6,459 bases of DNA from contig CAMWLH010000125.1 of the NCBI GenBank assembly GCA_947175045.1, positions 1 to 6,459 on the forward strand. Reading direction: 5' to 3'. Shown piece after piece: positions 1 through 6,182 of the stretch (position 1 is its first letter; every line of letters begins with the position of its first letter). This DNA comes from an uncultured Clostridia bacterium. GTDB taxonomy: Bacteria; Bacillota; Clostridia; Oscillospirales; Ruminococcaceae. The translations under genes and the position numbers were made by a program. The notes under the pieces are model-generated. The model saw nothing but the letters and a program-made list of their open reading frames with translations, ran no database searches and had not been told where the DNA came from.

Positions 1-48
1 AAAAATTCCTGCGTCAACATTGCGTTGCTGTAACTTTTTCTACAAGCT

Positions 49-80
49 GAGCCGCATGTCAACGCGGCTTTTATTTTTTT
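49..80 (+). terminator. Rho-independent terminator of a gene lying left of the window
   Basis: An AGCCGC arm (50-55) pairs with GCGGCT (64-69). The stem is extended inward by T57-A62 across one A-C mismatch and is followed directly by TTTTATTTTTTT (69-80). The uridine run follows the hairpin only when read on the plus strand, so it would stop a rightward transcript entering from outside the window. Two plus-strand reading frames end just before or in it (TAA at 31-33, TGA at 48-50), but too little is visible to choose a gene. The uridine run doubles as the last codons and stop of the convergent XRE gene. Confidence 0.7.
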
Positions 81-430
81 GCTTCAGGGTGATCGGTGCG
101 GATAACGGGTCTCAACTCATATTTTTCAAGCAGTATGTCCACAGCGCTTCTGAAATGAACGGGAACGGTACGCCACAGCGTCAGATGTCTCAGTTCGTCG
201 TTTGTCAGTATGACCTTGTTGACACCGCTCTCCTTGACGTCCGAATGACCGATAAGATAATCGACCGTGACTCCGAACAGGTCAGCCAGCATTATAAGCG
301 TCTGTATATCCGGCTCAACAGCCAGGTTTTCGTATTTGCACACCGCCTGCTGCGTTATTCCGAGTATCTCCGCCAGTCTTTTCTGGGAATATCCGTTTTC
401 TTTACGCAGCTGCTTAAGCCTTGCTACCAT
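71..430 (-). CDS. XRE-family (Cro/CI-type HTH) transcriptional regulator
   Basis: This 119-residue protein is a small DNA-binding regulator. Residues 4-60 form a typical XRE helix-turn-helix domain: RLKQLRKENGYSQKRLAE, then GITQQAVCKYE as turn plus recognition helix (about 25-34), then the conserved PDIQTLIMLADLFGVTVDYLIG closing segment. Residues 75-105 (NDELRHL, WRTVP, then an amphipathic stretch ending LLEKY) form a short C-terminal helix region of the kind used for dimerisation in small clostridial XRE proteins; no effector domain is visible. The ATG at 430 is supported by AGGAG six bases upstream (plus-strand CTCCT 437-441). It is transcribed divergently from the dockerin gene, and a perfect palindrome in the shared intergenic region is a plausible operator. 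I infer autoregulation and possible control of the neighbour. The natural signal is unknown. Confidence 0.93.
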   Translation of the reverse strand: MVARLKQLRKENGYSQKRLAEILGITQQAVCKYENLAVEPDIQTLIMLADLFGVTVDYLIGHSDVKESGVNKVILTNDELRHLTLWRTVPVHFRSAVDILLEKYELRPVIRTDHPEAKK

Positions 431-497
431 GATATGCTCCTTAAAACAAAACGGTAGGTTGTTAAAGCCTTCCGAAAAATGGTGTTAAGATGTCTTT

Positions 498-503
498 ATT
501 ATA
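498..503 (-). promoter_or_regulatory. Possible -10 element for the XRE gene
   Basis: TATAAT occurs on the minus strand about 70 bases upstream of the XRE start codon. No convincing -35 hexamer lies 16-18 bases further upstream; the best TTGA-like match (TTGAAA, plus coordinates 532-537) is too far away at 28 bases. In such an AT-rich stretch a chance TATAAT is easy to find, so this is only a candidate. Confidence 0.3.
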
Positions 504-504
504 A

Positions 505-528
505 TATATATTTTTTTATAAATATATA
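505..528. repeat. AT-rich inverted repeat in the divergent intergenic region
   Basis: TATATATTT (505-513) and AAATATATA (520-528) are perfect 9-base inverted arms separated by six bases. They lie between the divergent start sites and just upstream of the candidate XRE -10. They could be a regulator site or simply a bendable AT-rich spacer; composition alone makes such arms fairly likely here. Confidence 0.35.
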
Positions 529-546
529 CTTTTTCAAAAGATAAAA

Positions 547-558
547 AACTTATAAGTT
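547..558. promoter_or_regulatory. Perfect 12-bp palindrome, candidate XRE operator
   Basis: AACTTATAAGTT is a perfect 12-base palindrome ending four bases before the -35 hexamer (563-568) of the dockerin-gene promoter. Small XRE regulators bind as dimers to palindromes of about this size near their own and divergent promoters. That the neighbouring XRE protein uses this site is inferred from position and symmetry only. Confidence 0.45.
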
Positions 559-562
559 GTTA

Positions 563-591
563 TTGACAAAGCTTTAATGTTGTGGTATAAT
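563..591 (+). promoter_or_regulatory. Consensus sigma-A promoter of the leader/small ORF/dockerin gene
   Basis: TTGACA (563-568) and TATAAT (586-591) both match the housekeeping consensus exactly, with a 17-base spacer and a TGG extended -10 motif directly before the -10 hexamer (583-585). Transcription should start near 597-599. This leaves a leader of about 120 bases before the small ORF and about 180 before the dockerin ORF. Such a strong promoter next to a repressor gene suggests that expression is limited by repression or leader control. Confidence 0.9.
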
Positions 592-600
592 AAAACCATA

Positions 601-703
601 ATGATTATTTTGCCCATTGTACGCACAAATATGTCCTCGGGCAACGAACTGTGAAAATTATCATGACCGAAACAGGACCTAAGTCCTGTTGAGAATATTT
701 TTT
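601..703 (+). promoter_or_regulatory. Predicted structured 5' leader RNA, no known family recognised
   Basis: Three complementary elements can be drawn by eye. TTGCCC (610-615) pairs with GGGCAA (639-644). The outer ATGATTATTT arm (601-610) is nearly complementary to AAAATTATCAT (654-664), with one mismatch. AACAGGAC (671-678) pairs perfectly with GTCCTGTT (683-690) around a CTAA loop. Inside the first hairpin, TTGT/ACAA (617-620/625-628) can pair, and GTCCT (633-637) could compete for AGGAC (674-678), giving an alternative fold. A T-run (698-703) follows seven bases after the last stem, so this is not a classical terminator. I do not recognise a described riboswitch. Folding and function are inferred. 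Confidence 0.4.
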
Positions 704-708
704 GGAGG
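704..708 (+). promoter_or_regulatory. Ribosome binding site of the small leader ORF
   Basis: GGAGG lies eight bases before the ATG at 717. It is as strong as the site before the main gene (GGAGG 767-771, seven bases before the ATG at 779), and this is the main reason to believe the small frame is translated. Confidence 0.75.
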
Positions 709-716
709 TTGATTTG

Positions 717-782
717 ATGAGAAGAACAAGAGAGAGCGCCGCGGCTTTGCGGCTGAAGCGTAAAACGGAGGTGGACTTATGA
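717..782 (+). CDS. Small 21-residue leader ORF, translationally coupled to the dockerin gene
   Basis: ATG at 717 runs for 21 codons to TGA at 780-782. Its stop overlaps the next gene's start as ATGA (779-782), a classical coupling arrangement. The peptide begins MRRTRE, has an alanine/leucine-rich middle and ends KTEVDL. Seven of 21 residues are Arg or Lys, and no signal peptide or membrane segment is evident. A strong GGAGG stands eight bases upstream. A GC-rich hairpin (GCCGC 738-742 with GCGGC 749-753) lies inside the frame, between the two ribosome binding sites. I recognise no homologue. It may be a regulatory uORF whose translation opens or feeds the downstream start, or a chance frame. 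The peptide itself may have no function. Confidence 0.5.
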   Translation: MRRTRESAAALRLKRKTEVDL

Positions 783-3700
783 AAATGAGATATGTCATTT
801 CATCTTTGGCTGCGTTGGCTTTGATGGCAACATTAATCACGGCAGAGCTTCCGTATTATTTCCCTGCGGCTTATGCGGAGGAATTCGATACGGGTGAAAC
901 GAAAGAAGTAAAGGAACTGACAGTTCCTCAGAATGTTCGTGTTGAGAACGGGTTTCTTAAGTGGGACGAGGTGGAGGGTGCTTACGGGTACAATGTTTCC
1001 ACAACGGACAGAGACGGCAATGAAATAAGTGTTGTGTATTATGAAACATTTGTTGAAGTGAACCGATTCATTTATGAACGGATTACATATGCGCAGTATA
1101 TAGACTTTGGAGAGCATGAATTTAAGGTATGCGCTTTTGATGAATCCAAAAAGCCAACTGAATACTCCGAGACTGTAACAGTGGCATATGATCCAAACTT
1201 TGAAATTCCCACAAATGTTAGGTTAAGCGAAGATGGAAAGTTGATCTTGTGGGATGAGGTGAGCGGTGCAGCGCGTTATAATTTTCGTATTTATCAGGAT
1301 GACGAAAAACGAACATTAAGAGTCTCATACTCTTTAAATTCCAATTCGTTTGATACTACTTCAAATTGGATTGTAGAAAACGGCAATTATTTAGTGTCCT
1401 TTCAGGCAATGGACAAGGATTATAATGTAAGTGAATGGACAGAACCCGTATCATACTCATATACTGTTCCTGAGAGTCTTGAGGCTCCGAAAAATGTACG
1501 TCTGGATGATAGCGGAGAAAACATTCTTTGGGACGCCGTTGACGGGGCTGCGGCATACAATGTTTATATATGGGTATCTTTTACAGATAATAGTGACGGC
1601 TCAAGTTCGGGGTCAACCAGTGGTCAAAGGGTTGAAGATACGCATTTCGATAATTGGAAGTCTTATGTGTGTCCCTTTGCTGACACTGAACGTGATATTG
1701 CGGTTGAAGCTGTCAATGGTAGCATCACTTCCCCTTGGACGCAGATACATGTTGATTATGAAATGGAGCGTGACGAGTCAATAGCTCTTCCAGAAAAACT
1801 TGTATTTGAAAATGATAATTTGCGATGGGAAGGTAATATCATTGATGGGGCTAAATATTGGGTGCGTATGCCATATAATAAATCATTCATGGATACTGAA
1901 TGGAAATCTTTTGACTCGTCATATACTTGGTTTAATATAGGCAACAATGAGTACCCTGCAGGGAGTCATGAAGTAGAATTGTATGTTGTTGATCAAAATT
2001 ACAATTATAACAGCAAGGTCTATTCTTTCACATCTGAAGCGTTGCAAGACGAAACCGTTTGGATACCCAAGCTGTATTATAAATTTGATACGCTTATATG
2101 GGATTATGATAGGCTTAGACATGATGAAACCAGCTTTTTTTGGGTTCGTATAAAAAAAGATGATAATATTGTTAAATTGATAAAGACCTCATATGAGGAA
2201 TTTTATGGACTTTCCGATTTAGAGAACGGCGACTACGCTGTCGATGTTTGTGTTTATGAAAATTGTAATTCTAAGGATAAGCTCGGTCCATGGTCTGAGC
2301 CGCTTAATATAAAAAAGCACGGTGAAAGCCTTTTTGACAAGGAAAACGAGGTTACGGAATCCGTTGAAGCTCCGCCCGAAGCGGCGGACATTCCCAAAGA
2401 AGATAGAATAACAAGCATTACCATTAACCCAGCGTTTAATATGAAAGACAAGCATGACAACAACGTAGAATTAGACCTCTCCAAAATCAAGATAAAGGCA
2501 AAGGAAATCTATGACGAAGAGGGCTTGAAAAGAGCCTCGGAGGCTCTTGGCGAGGAATTAAAGGGAAATAAGCACTATAATCTTTTGGATTTGACGCTTC
2601 TTTATAACGGTGAGGATTACTCCAACGGTTATGAGGGCTTGGTTCAGGTAATTATTCCGATTCCTAAAGGTCACAGAGATAAGACTTTCTCCTGCTACCG
2701 ACTGACAGAGGTTGACGGTAAAATGGTCAAGGAAGTTATTGAAGGCGAGCAAACCGAAGACAGCTATATAATCTATCTCGAGCATTTCAGCGAATACGCA
2801 TTGGTAGGCGCGGGCGAGGACGACGACACCGTCACAACTACTCCTGCGGCGGATTTCTATAAGATAAACCTTAAAACCGACGGTCACGGAAAGGCTTCCG
2901 CAAATGTCGAGAATCTTGCGGAGGTCGAGGCAGGCACCGAAGTGACCCTCACCGCGACACCCAACAGCGGCTACAAATTCAGCAAGTGGACGGTAGTCAA
3001 CGGCGGCGTTACCATTAGTAACAACAAATTTACCATGCCCGAGAACGACGTTGAGATAAAAGCGGATTTCACCAAGACAAGCAGCGGCGGTTCGGGCGGC
3101 AGCTACGGCGGCTCTTACAGACCGAGCAGCTCAGGCTCAACTACCGAAACGGTGACCGTAAACGGAAAGACAGGCACATGGTCTGACGTTACGAGCGCGA
3201 TCGAAGCGGCGGCGAATGGAGCGACGATAACCGTCAGCGGCAGCACATATATTCCCGCGGACGTTATCGCAGCAGCTGCAAAAAAGAACGTAAAGCTGGA
3301 AATAAGGGCAAACGATACCTTTACATGGGTTCTTGACTCGGCTAAGATGGGCGAGGGCTCCAAAACCCTTTCCGTATCCGATGTTGTTGTAGCCGCTGTC
3401 AACAAGACCATAAGGAGCAGCGAGGCTTCAAAGGACTTCCGCGTAACGGAATCGGGTCTCGGCACGGACAGTTCTCTGCGCTATAATGCGGGCAAGGAGA
3501 ACAGCGGCAGGTTCGCAAATCTGTTCAGAGTGAACGGCTCGGAGCTGGAATTTGTCACAGCGGTAAAGATCGACGCGACAGGCAGCGCGCTTCTTCCCAT
3601 AACCGCGGCGGGCGCGTACAAGATCGTCATCTCTGACGAGACTAAGCTCGTGGGCGACCTTGACAACAGCATGGGTCTGAGCGCTCTTGACGCGGCAATG

Positions 3701-3826
3701 ATGCTGAAAAAGCTGGTCAACAGAGATATTTCCGACGATGAGACGGCTAAGTTCGACTACAACTGCGACGGAAGGGCAGATGCTATTGACGCGGCGGCTG
3801 TCCTCAAGTGGTGTGTAAATAATTGA
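779..3826 (+). CDS. Secreted multi-module dockerin protein with five FN3-like modules
   Basis: This 1015-residue exported protein has a Sec signal peptide (MKMR, then a hydrophobic core at 5-22, with possible cleavage after ITA22 or AYA33). Five fibronectin-III-like modules start near 48, 142, 234, 336 and 427 (period 92-101). They share P-x-N-V-R-L, a conserved W (62, 158, 251, 350, 441) and, in most, a closing W-S/T motif (220, 320, 505). Residues 543-677 form a beta-rich module ending HFSEYALVG; 692-764 resemble the Flg_new_2/InlB-type repeat (GYKFSKW, FTMPENDVEIKADF); 768-786 are a Gly/Ser linker; 795-955 match the ANLF...LEFV surface module common before dockerins. The dockerin (957-1013) has two F-hand repeats. 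No catalytic domain is recognisable, so a structural, adhesive or substrate-binding role in a cohesin-based complex is inferred. The start is set by GGAGG seven bases upstream. Confidence 0.9.
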   Translation: MKMRYVISSLAALALMATLITAELPYYFPAAYAEEFDTGETKEVKELTVPQNVRVENGFLKWDEVEGAYGYNVSTTDRDGNEISVVYYETFVEVNRFIYERITYAQYIDFGEHEFKVCAFDESKKPTEYSETVTVAYDPNFEIPTNVRLSEDGKLILWDEVSGAARYNFRIYQDDEKRTLRVSYSLNSNSFDTTSNWIVENGNYLVSFQAMDKDYNVSEWTEPVSYSYTVPESLEAPKNVRLDDSGENILWDAVDGAAAYNVYIWVSFTDNSDGSSSGSTSGQRVEDTHFDNWKSYVCPFADTERDIAVEAVNGSITSPWTQIHVDYEMERDESIALPEKLVFENDNLRWEGNIIDGAKYWVRMPYNKSFMDTEWKSFDSSYTWFNIGNNEYPAGSHEVELYVVDQNYNYNSKVYSFTSEALQDETVWIPKLYYKFDTLIWDYDRLRHDETSFFWVRIKKDDNIVKLIKTSYEEFYGLSDLENGDYAVDVCVYENCNSKDKLGPWSEPLNIKKHGESLFDKENEVTESVEAPPEAADIPKEDRITSITINPAFNMKDKHDNNVELDLSKIKIKAKEIYDEEGLKRASEALGEELKGNKHYNLLDLTLLYNGEDYSNGYEGLVQVIIPIPKGHRDKTFSCYRLTEVDGKMVKEVIEGEQTEDSYIIYLEHFSEYALVGAGEDDDTVTTTPAADFYKINLKTDGHGKASANVENLAEVEAGTEVTLTATPNSGYKFSKWTVVNGGVTISNNKFTMPENDVEIKADFTKTSSGGSGGSYGGSYRPSSSGSTTETVTVNGKTGTWSDVTSAIEAAANGATITVSGSTYIPADVIAAAAKKNVKLEIRANDTFTWVLDSAKMGEGSKTLSVSDVVVAAVNKTIRSSEASKDFRVTESGLGTDSSLRYNAGKENSGRFANLFRVNGSELEFVTAVKIDATGSALLPITAAGAYKIVISDETKLVGDLDNSMGLSALDAAMMLKKLVNRDISDDETAKFDYNCDGRADAIDAAAVLKWCVNN
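3647..3817 (+). other. Type I dockerin domain (residues 957-1013) of the secreted protein
   Basis: The segment encodes two calcium-binding F-hand repeats joined by a short linker. Repeat 2 has the full ligand set of the DxNxDGxxDxxD pattern (D993, N995, D997, D1001, D1004). Repeat 1 (D960, D962, S964, S968, D971) has Ser where Asp is usual at position 5 and Met where Gly is usual at position 6. The residues that in other dockerins contact cohesin (positions 10 and 11) are A969-L970 and A1002-I1003, so the two repeats are almost symmetric and a dual binding mode is possible. It should bind a cohesin on a scaffoldin elsewhere in the genome. Confidence 0.88.
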
Positions 3827-3868
3827 GTTCTCCTTAACACAAAGCAAACACTAAGCATAATATCGGGC

Positions 3869-3896
3869 GGGCGCTCCCTTGAAAGAGGGAGCGCCC
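3869..3896. terminator. Hairpin terminator between convergent genes
   Basis: GGGCGCTCCCT (3869-3879) pairs perfectly with AGGGAGCGCCC (3886-3896), plus a closing T-G wobble, around a GAAA tetraloop. It lies 42 bases after the dockerin stop and seven bases beyond the convergent lysR stop. The stem is very stable, but neither side has a strong uridine tract, so termination may be only partly intrinsic. It probably serves both directions. Confidence 0.8.
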
Positions 3897-3903
3897 TGAT
3901 CTA

Positions 3904-4824
3904 TTAAAATTTTGAGAGATACCTTTTTACCTCATCTATATAGACCTCCGCGATATCGCTGAGAATACAGTTTTTCTTGACGATATATCCGATCTCCATA
4001 ACGCCGTTGGGGCTGTCCTTGTCCTCCTCGAATGGCACGGCGGTGTAGAGGCTGCCGTTGAGCTCCTCGCAGATTATCCCCGAGCAGAGCGTGTAGCCGT
4101 TCAGCCCTACCATCAGGTTGAGCTGAGTGGCGCGGTCGTTGCTCTTGATGACACGCGGGTAGTCCTTGTCGCTCAGTATCTCCTCCGCAAAATAAGAGGT
4201 CGCACTGTCCCCCTGCTCAAAGGAAAGGCAGGGGTAGTCCTTGAGCTGCCCGAGAGAGATAGACCGTTCACCCGCCAGGGGGTGATTTTTCCACAGATAA
4301 ACGAAGGCGCGGCAGCTGATAAGCGGGCGGAAATCCAAGTCGTTATCGCGCAGCATTTTATCAATCACCTGCCCGTTATACCCGCTTTTGTAGAGTATGC
4401 CGACCTCGCTTTTCATCGCTCCTACGTCGGATATGACCTCCGCGGTCTTGGTCTCGCGGATAGCAAATTCGTAATTCAGCGTGTCGTAGCGCTTGACCGT
4501 TTCCACAAACGCCTTTACCGCAAATGAATAGTGCTGCGCGGAAACTCCGAATTTTCTCTTTGCACCGCCGCCCGCGCTGTATTTGTCCCGCAGAAGCTCG
4601 TACTGCTGGTAGACCTGACGGGCGTACATGAGAAAGTCCTCGCCCTCGGGAGTGACCGCGGCTCCCCTGCCCGTTCTGAGGAAAATACGCAGTCCCACCT
4701 CGTTTTCAAGATCGCGTATAGCCGAGCTGAGCGAGGGCTGGGACACGAACAGCGCCTCCGCCGCCCTGTTCATAGACCCGACCTTCGCTATTTCCAGCGC
4801 GTATCTTATCTGCTGCAGCGTCAT
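3904..4824 (-). CDS. LysR-family transcriptional regulator, co-operonic with metY
   Basis: This 306-residue protein has the standard LysR length and plan. An N-terminal winged helix-turn-helix spans about residues 2-60 (LQQIRYALEIAKVGSMNRAA, then the recognition region SQPSLSSAIRDLE, GLRIFLR and TPEG), followed by a linker helix and a periplasmic-binding-protein-like effector domain at about 90-300 (GVSAQHYSFAVKAFVE, LWKNHPLAG, NDRATQLNLMVGLNGYTL). Its ATG lies one base after the metY stop (TGATATG), and no convincing Shine-Dalgarno precedes it, so translation probably depends on ribosomes finishing metY. The neighbourhood suggests control of sulfur amino acid genes, as for MetR- and HomR-type LysR proteins. 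The effector, perhaps O-acetylserine, O-acetylhomoserine or homocysteine, cannot be read from the sequence. LysR genes are more often divergent from their targets; here it is downstream in the same transcript. Confidence 0.93.
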   Translation of the reverse strand: MTLQQIRYALEIAKVGSMNRAAEALFVSQPSLSSAIRDLENEVGLRIFLRTGRGAAVTPEGEDFLMYARQVYQQYELLRDKYSAGGGAKRKFGVSAQHYSFAVKAFVETVKRYDTLNYEFAIRETKTAEVISDVGAMKSEVGILYKSGYNGQVIDKMLRDNDLDFRPLISCRAFVYLWKNHPLAGERSISLGQLKDYPCLSFEQGDSATSYFAEEILSDKDYPRVIKSNDRATQLNLMVGLNGYTLCSGIICEELNGSLYTAVPFEEDKDSPNGVMEIGYIVKKNCILSDIAEVYIDEVKRYLSKF

Positions 4825-4825
4825 A

Positions 4826-6118
4826 TCAGATCTTTACCGCCGCGAAAGCCTCGTCGAGCGCTTCAAGCAGATCGTTTATGTTTTCCGTGCCGATAGACAG
4901 ACGTACCGTGTTGGGCTTGATCCCCTGCTCCGCGAGCTCCTCACCGGTAAGCTGCGAGTGGGTGGTGGAAGCGGGGTGTATCACCAGCGACTTGACGTCC
5001 GCCACATTCGCCAGCAGCGAGAATATGGGAAGATTGTCTATCCACTTCTGCGCGGTCTTTGCGTCGCCCTTTATCTCAAAGGTAAATATCGAGCCGCCGC
5101 CGTTGGGGAAATACTTTTTATAAAGCTCATGGGTAGGCTCCGAGGGAATAGAGGGGTGATGTACCGCCTCTACCTGCGGGTGCTTTGAGAGGTATTCCAC
5201 GATCTTAAGAGCGTTCTCAACGTGCCTTTCAACACGCAGCGACAGCGTTTCCAGACCCTGGAGGAAAATGAACGCGTGGAACGGCGAGAGGGTCGCGCCC
5301 GTGTCACGGAGCAGTATCGCTCTTATATAGGTAACGAACGCCGCCGCTCCGACTGCTTCCGCAAAGGAAATGCCGTGATAGCTGGGGTTGGGCTCGGATA
5401 TCCACGCATATTTCCCCGACTGTTTCCAGTCAAAATTGCCGCTGTCAACGATAACGCCGCCGATAGCCGTACCGTGTCCGCCGATGAATTTCGTAGCCGA
5501 ATGCACCACGATATCCGCACCATGCTCTATCGGGCGCACCAGATAGGGCGTAGCAAAGGTGCTGTCCACTACCAGCGGGATATTATGCTTATGAGCTATC
5601 TCCGCCCACTTTTCAATGTCTCCCACGTTGGAGTTGGGATTGCCCAGCGTTTCAATAAACAGAGCCTTGGTCTGATCTGTAATAGCCGCTTCGATCTCCG
5701 TGAAATTGTCGGGCTCGACAAACTCGGTCGTAATTCCGTAAAGCGGCAGGGTGTGCGCCAGTAGATTGTAAGTACCGCCGTAGATGGTCTTGGAAGCTAC
5801 GATATTTTCCCCCGCCTTTGCCAGCGCCTGGAACGCGTACGCGAGCGCTGCCGCTCCCGAAGCCACTGCCAGGGCGGCAACTCCGCCCTCCAGAGCCGCG
5901 ACTCTTTTTTCAAAAACGTCCTGGGTGGAGTTGGTGAGCCTTCCGTAAATATTTCCCGCGTCCGCTAATCCGAAGCGAGCCGCCGCGTGCGCGGAATCTC
6001 TGAACACATAGGACGTTGTCGCGTAGATCGGGACGGCTCTTGCGTCCGAAGCAGGGTCGGGCTGCTCCTGCCCGACATGGAGCTGTAAGGTCTCAAATCT
6101 GTATTTTTTCTCTGACAT
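4826..6118 (-). CDS. metY: O-acetylhomoserine sulfhydrylase (aminocarboxypropyltransferase)
   Basis: This 430-residue cytosolic enzyme of the Cys/Met-metabolism PLP family is a full-length match to MetY, which converts O-acetyl-L-homoserine and sulfide to homocysteine and acetate, the direct-sulfhydrylation route to methionine. Visible signatures are FETLQLHVGQ and VPIYATTSYVF at the N-terminus, YGRLTNST (Y58 and R60 contact the PLP phosphate across the dimer), ASGAAALAYA (86-95), D185 in VVDSTFATPYL (PLP ring nitrogen), the catalytic lysine K210 in HSATKFIGGHGT, the HPASTTH loop (381-387) and R406 in VRLSIGTE (substrate carboxylate). The GGHGT after the lysine and the length over 420 residues favour MetY over MetB/MetC. 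GGAGG eight bases upstream (plus-strand CCTCC 6127-6131) fixes the start. It is the first gene of an operon with lysR. Its 5' UTR of about 57 bases is too short for an S-box or T-box leader. Confidence 0.96.
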   Translation of the reverse strand: MSEKKYRFETLQLHVGQEQPDPASDARAVPIYATTSYVFRDSAHAAARFGLADAGNIYGRLTNSTQDVFEKRVAALEGGVAALAVASGAAALAYAFQALAKAGENIVASKTIYGGTYNLLAHTLPLYGITTEFVEPDNFTEIEAAITDQTKALFIETLGNPNSNVGDIEKWAEIAHKHNIPLVVDSTFATPYLVRPIEHGADIVVHSATKFIGGHGTAIGGVIVDSGNFDWKQSGKYAWISEPNPSYHGISFAEAVGAAAFVTYIRAILLRDTGATLSPFHAFIFLQGLETLSLRVERHVENALKIVEYLSKHPQVEAVHHPSIPSEPTHELYKKYFPNGGGSIFTFEIKGDAKTAQKWIDNLPIFSLLANVADVKSLVIHPASTTHSQLTGEELAEQGIKPNTVRLSIGTENINDLLEALDEAFAAVKI

Positions 6119-6151
6119 GGTAATTTCCTCCGTTAATTATCTTTTTCTTTT

Positions 6152-6170
6152 AGGGAGCTTTATGCTCTCT
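6152..6170 (-). promoter_or_regulatory. Small hairpin in the metY 5' UTR
   Basis: On the minus strand, AGAGAGC and GCTCCCT pair around an ATAAA loop with one mismatch. It sits between the predicted transcription start and the ribosome binding site. It is too small for a metabolite riboswitch and may only affect transcript stability. Confidence 0.3.
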
Positions 6171-6182
6171 GTCTATGCTTAA

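Noticed and set aside
1..50. C-terminal fragment of a plus-strand gene (frame ending TAA 31-33 or TGA 48-50)
   Set aside because: The following terminator makes such a gene likely, but 10-15 codons are too few to choose a frame or product, so no coding feature is called.
20..457. Plus-strand 145-codon frame over the XRE gene
   Set aside because: It lies antisense to a clear XRE gene, crosses the terminator at 49-80, has no ribosome binding site, and its translation resembles no protein family.
621..644. ACGCACA and GGGCAA motifs reminiscent of the c-di-GMP-I (GEMM) riboswitch
   Set aside because: In GEMM these are contiguous and followed by a GAAA tetraloop hairpin and GACGCAAAGCC; here they are separated and the other motifs are absent.
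669..690. GAAA followed by a hairpin and GTT, resembling the 3' part of a hammerhead ribozyme
   Set aside because: The required CUGANGA core is missing; the nearest match, CTGTGAA at 649-655, lacks the core adenine and no stem II or stem I partner can be drawn.
671..703. Intrinsic terminator or attenuator formed by the 671-690 hairpin and T-run
   Set aside because: Seven bases separate the stem from the T-run, and the stem is only 8 bp with AT ends, so classical termination is unlikely; it is kept only as part of the leader structure.
505..782. CRISPR array, mobile element ends or phage attachment site
   Set aside because: No spaced direct repeats of CRISPR type, transposase, integrase or target-site duplications are seen anywhere in the window.
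4628..5188. Plus-strand 186-codon frame antisense to lysR and metY
   Set aside because: It is the shadow of two strongly conserved minus-strand genes, lacks a Shine-Dalgarno, and has no recognisable domain.
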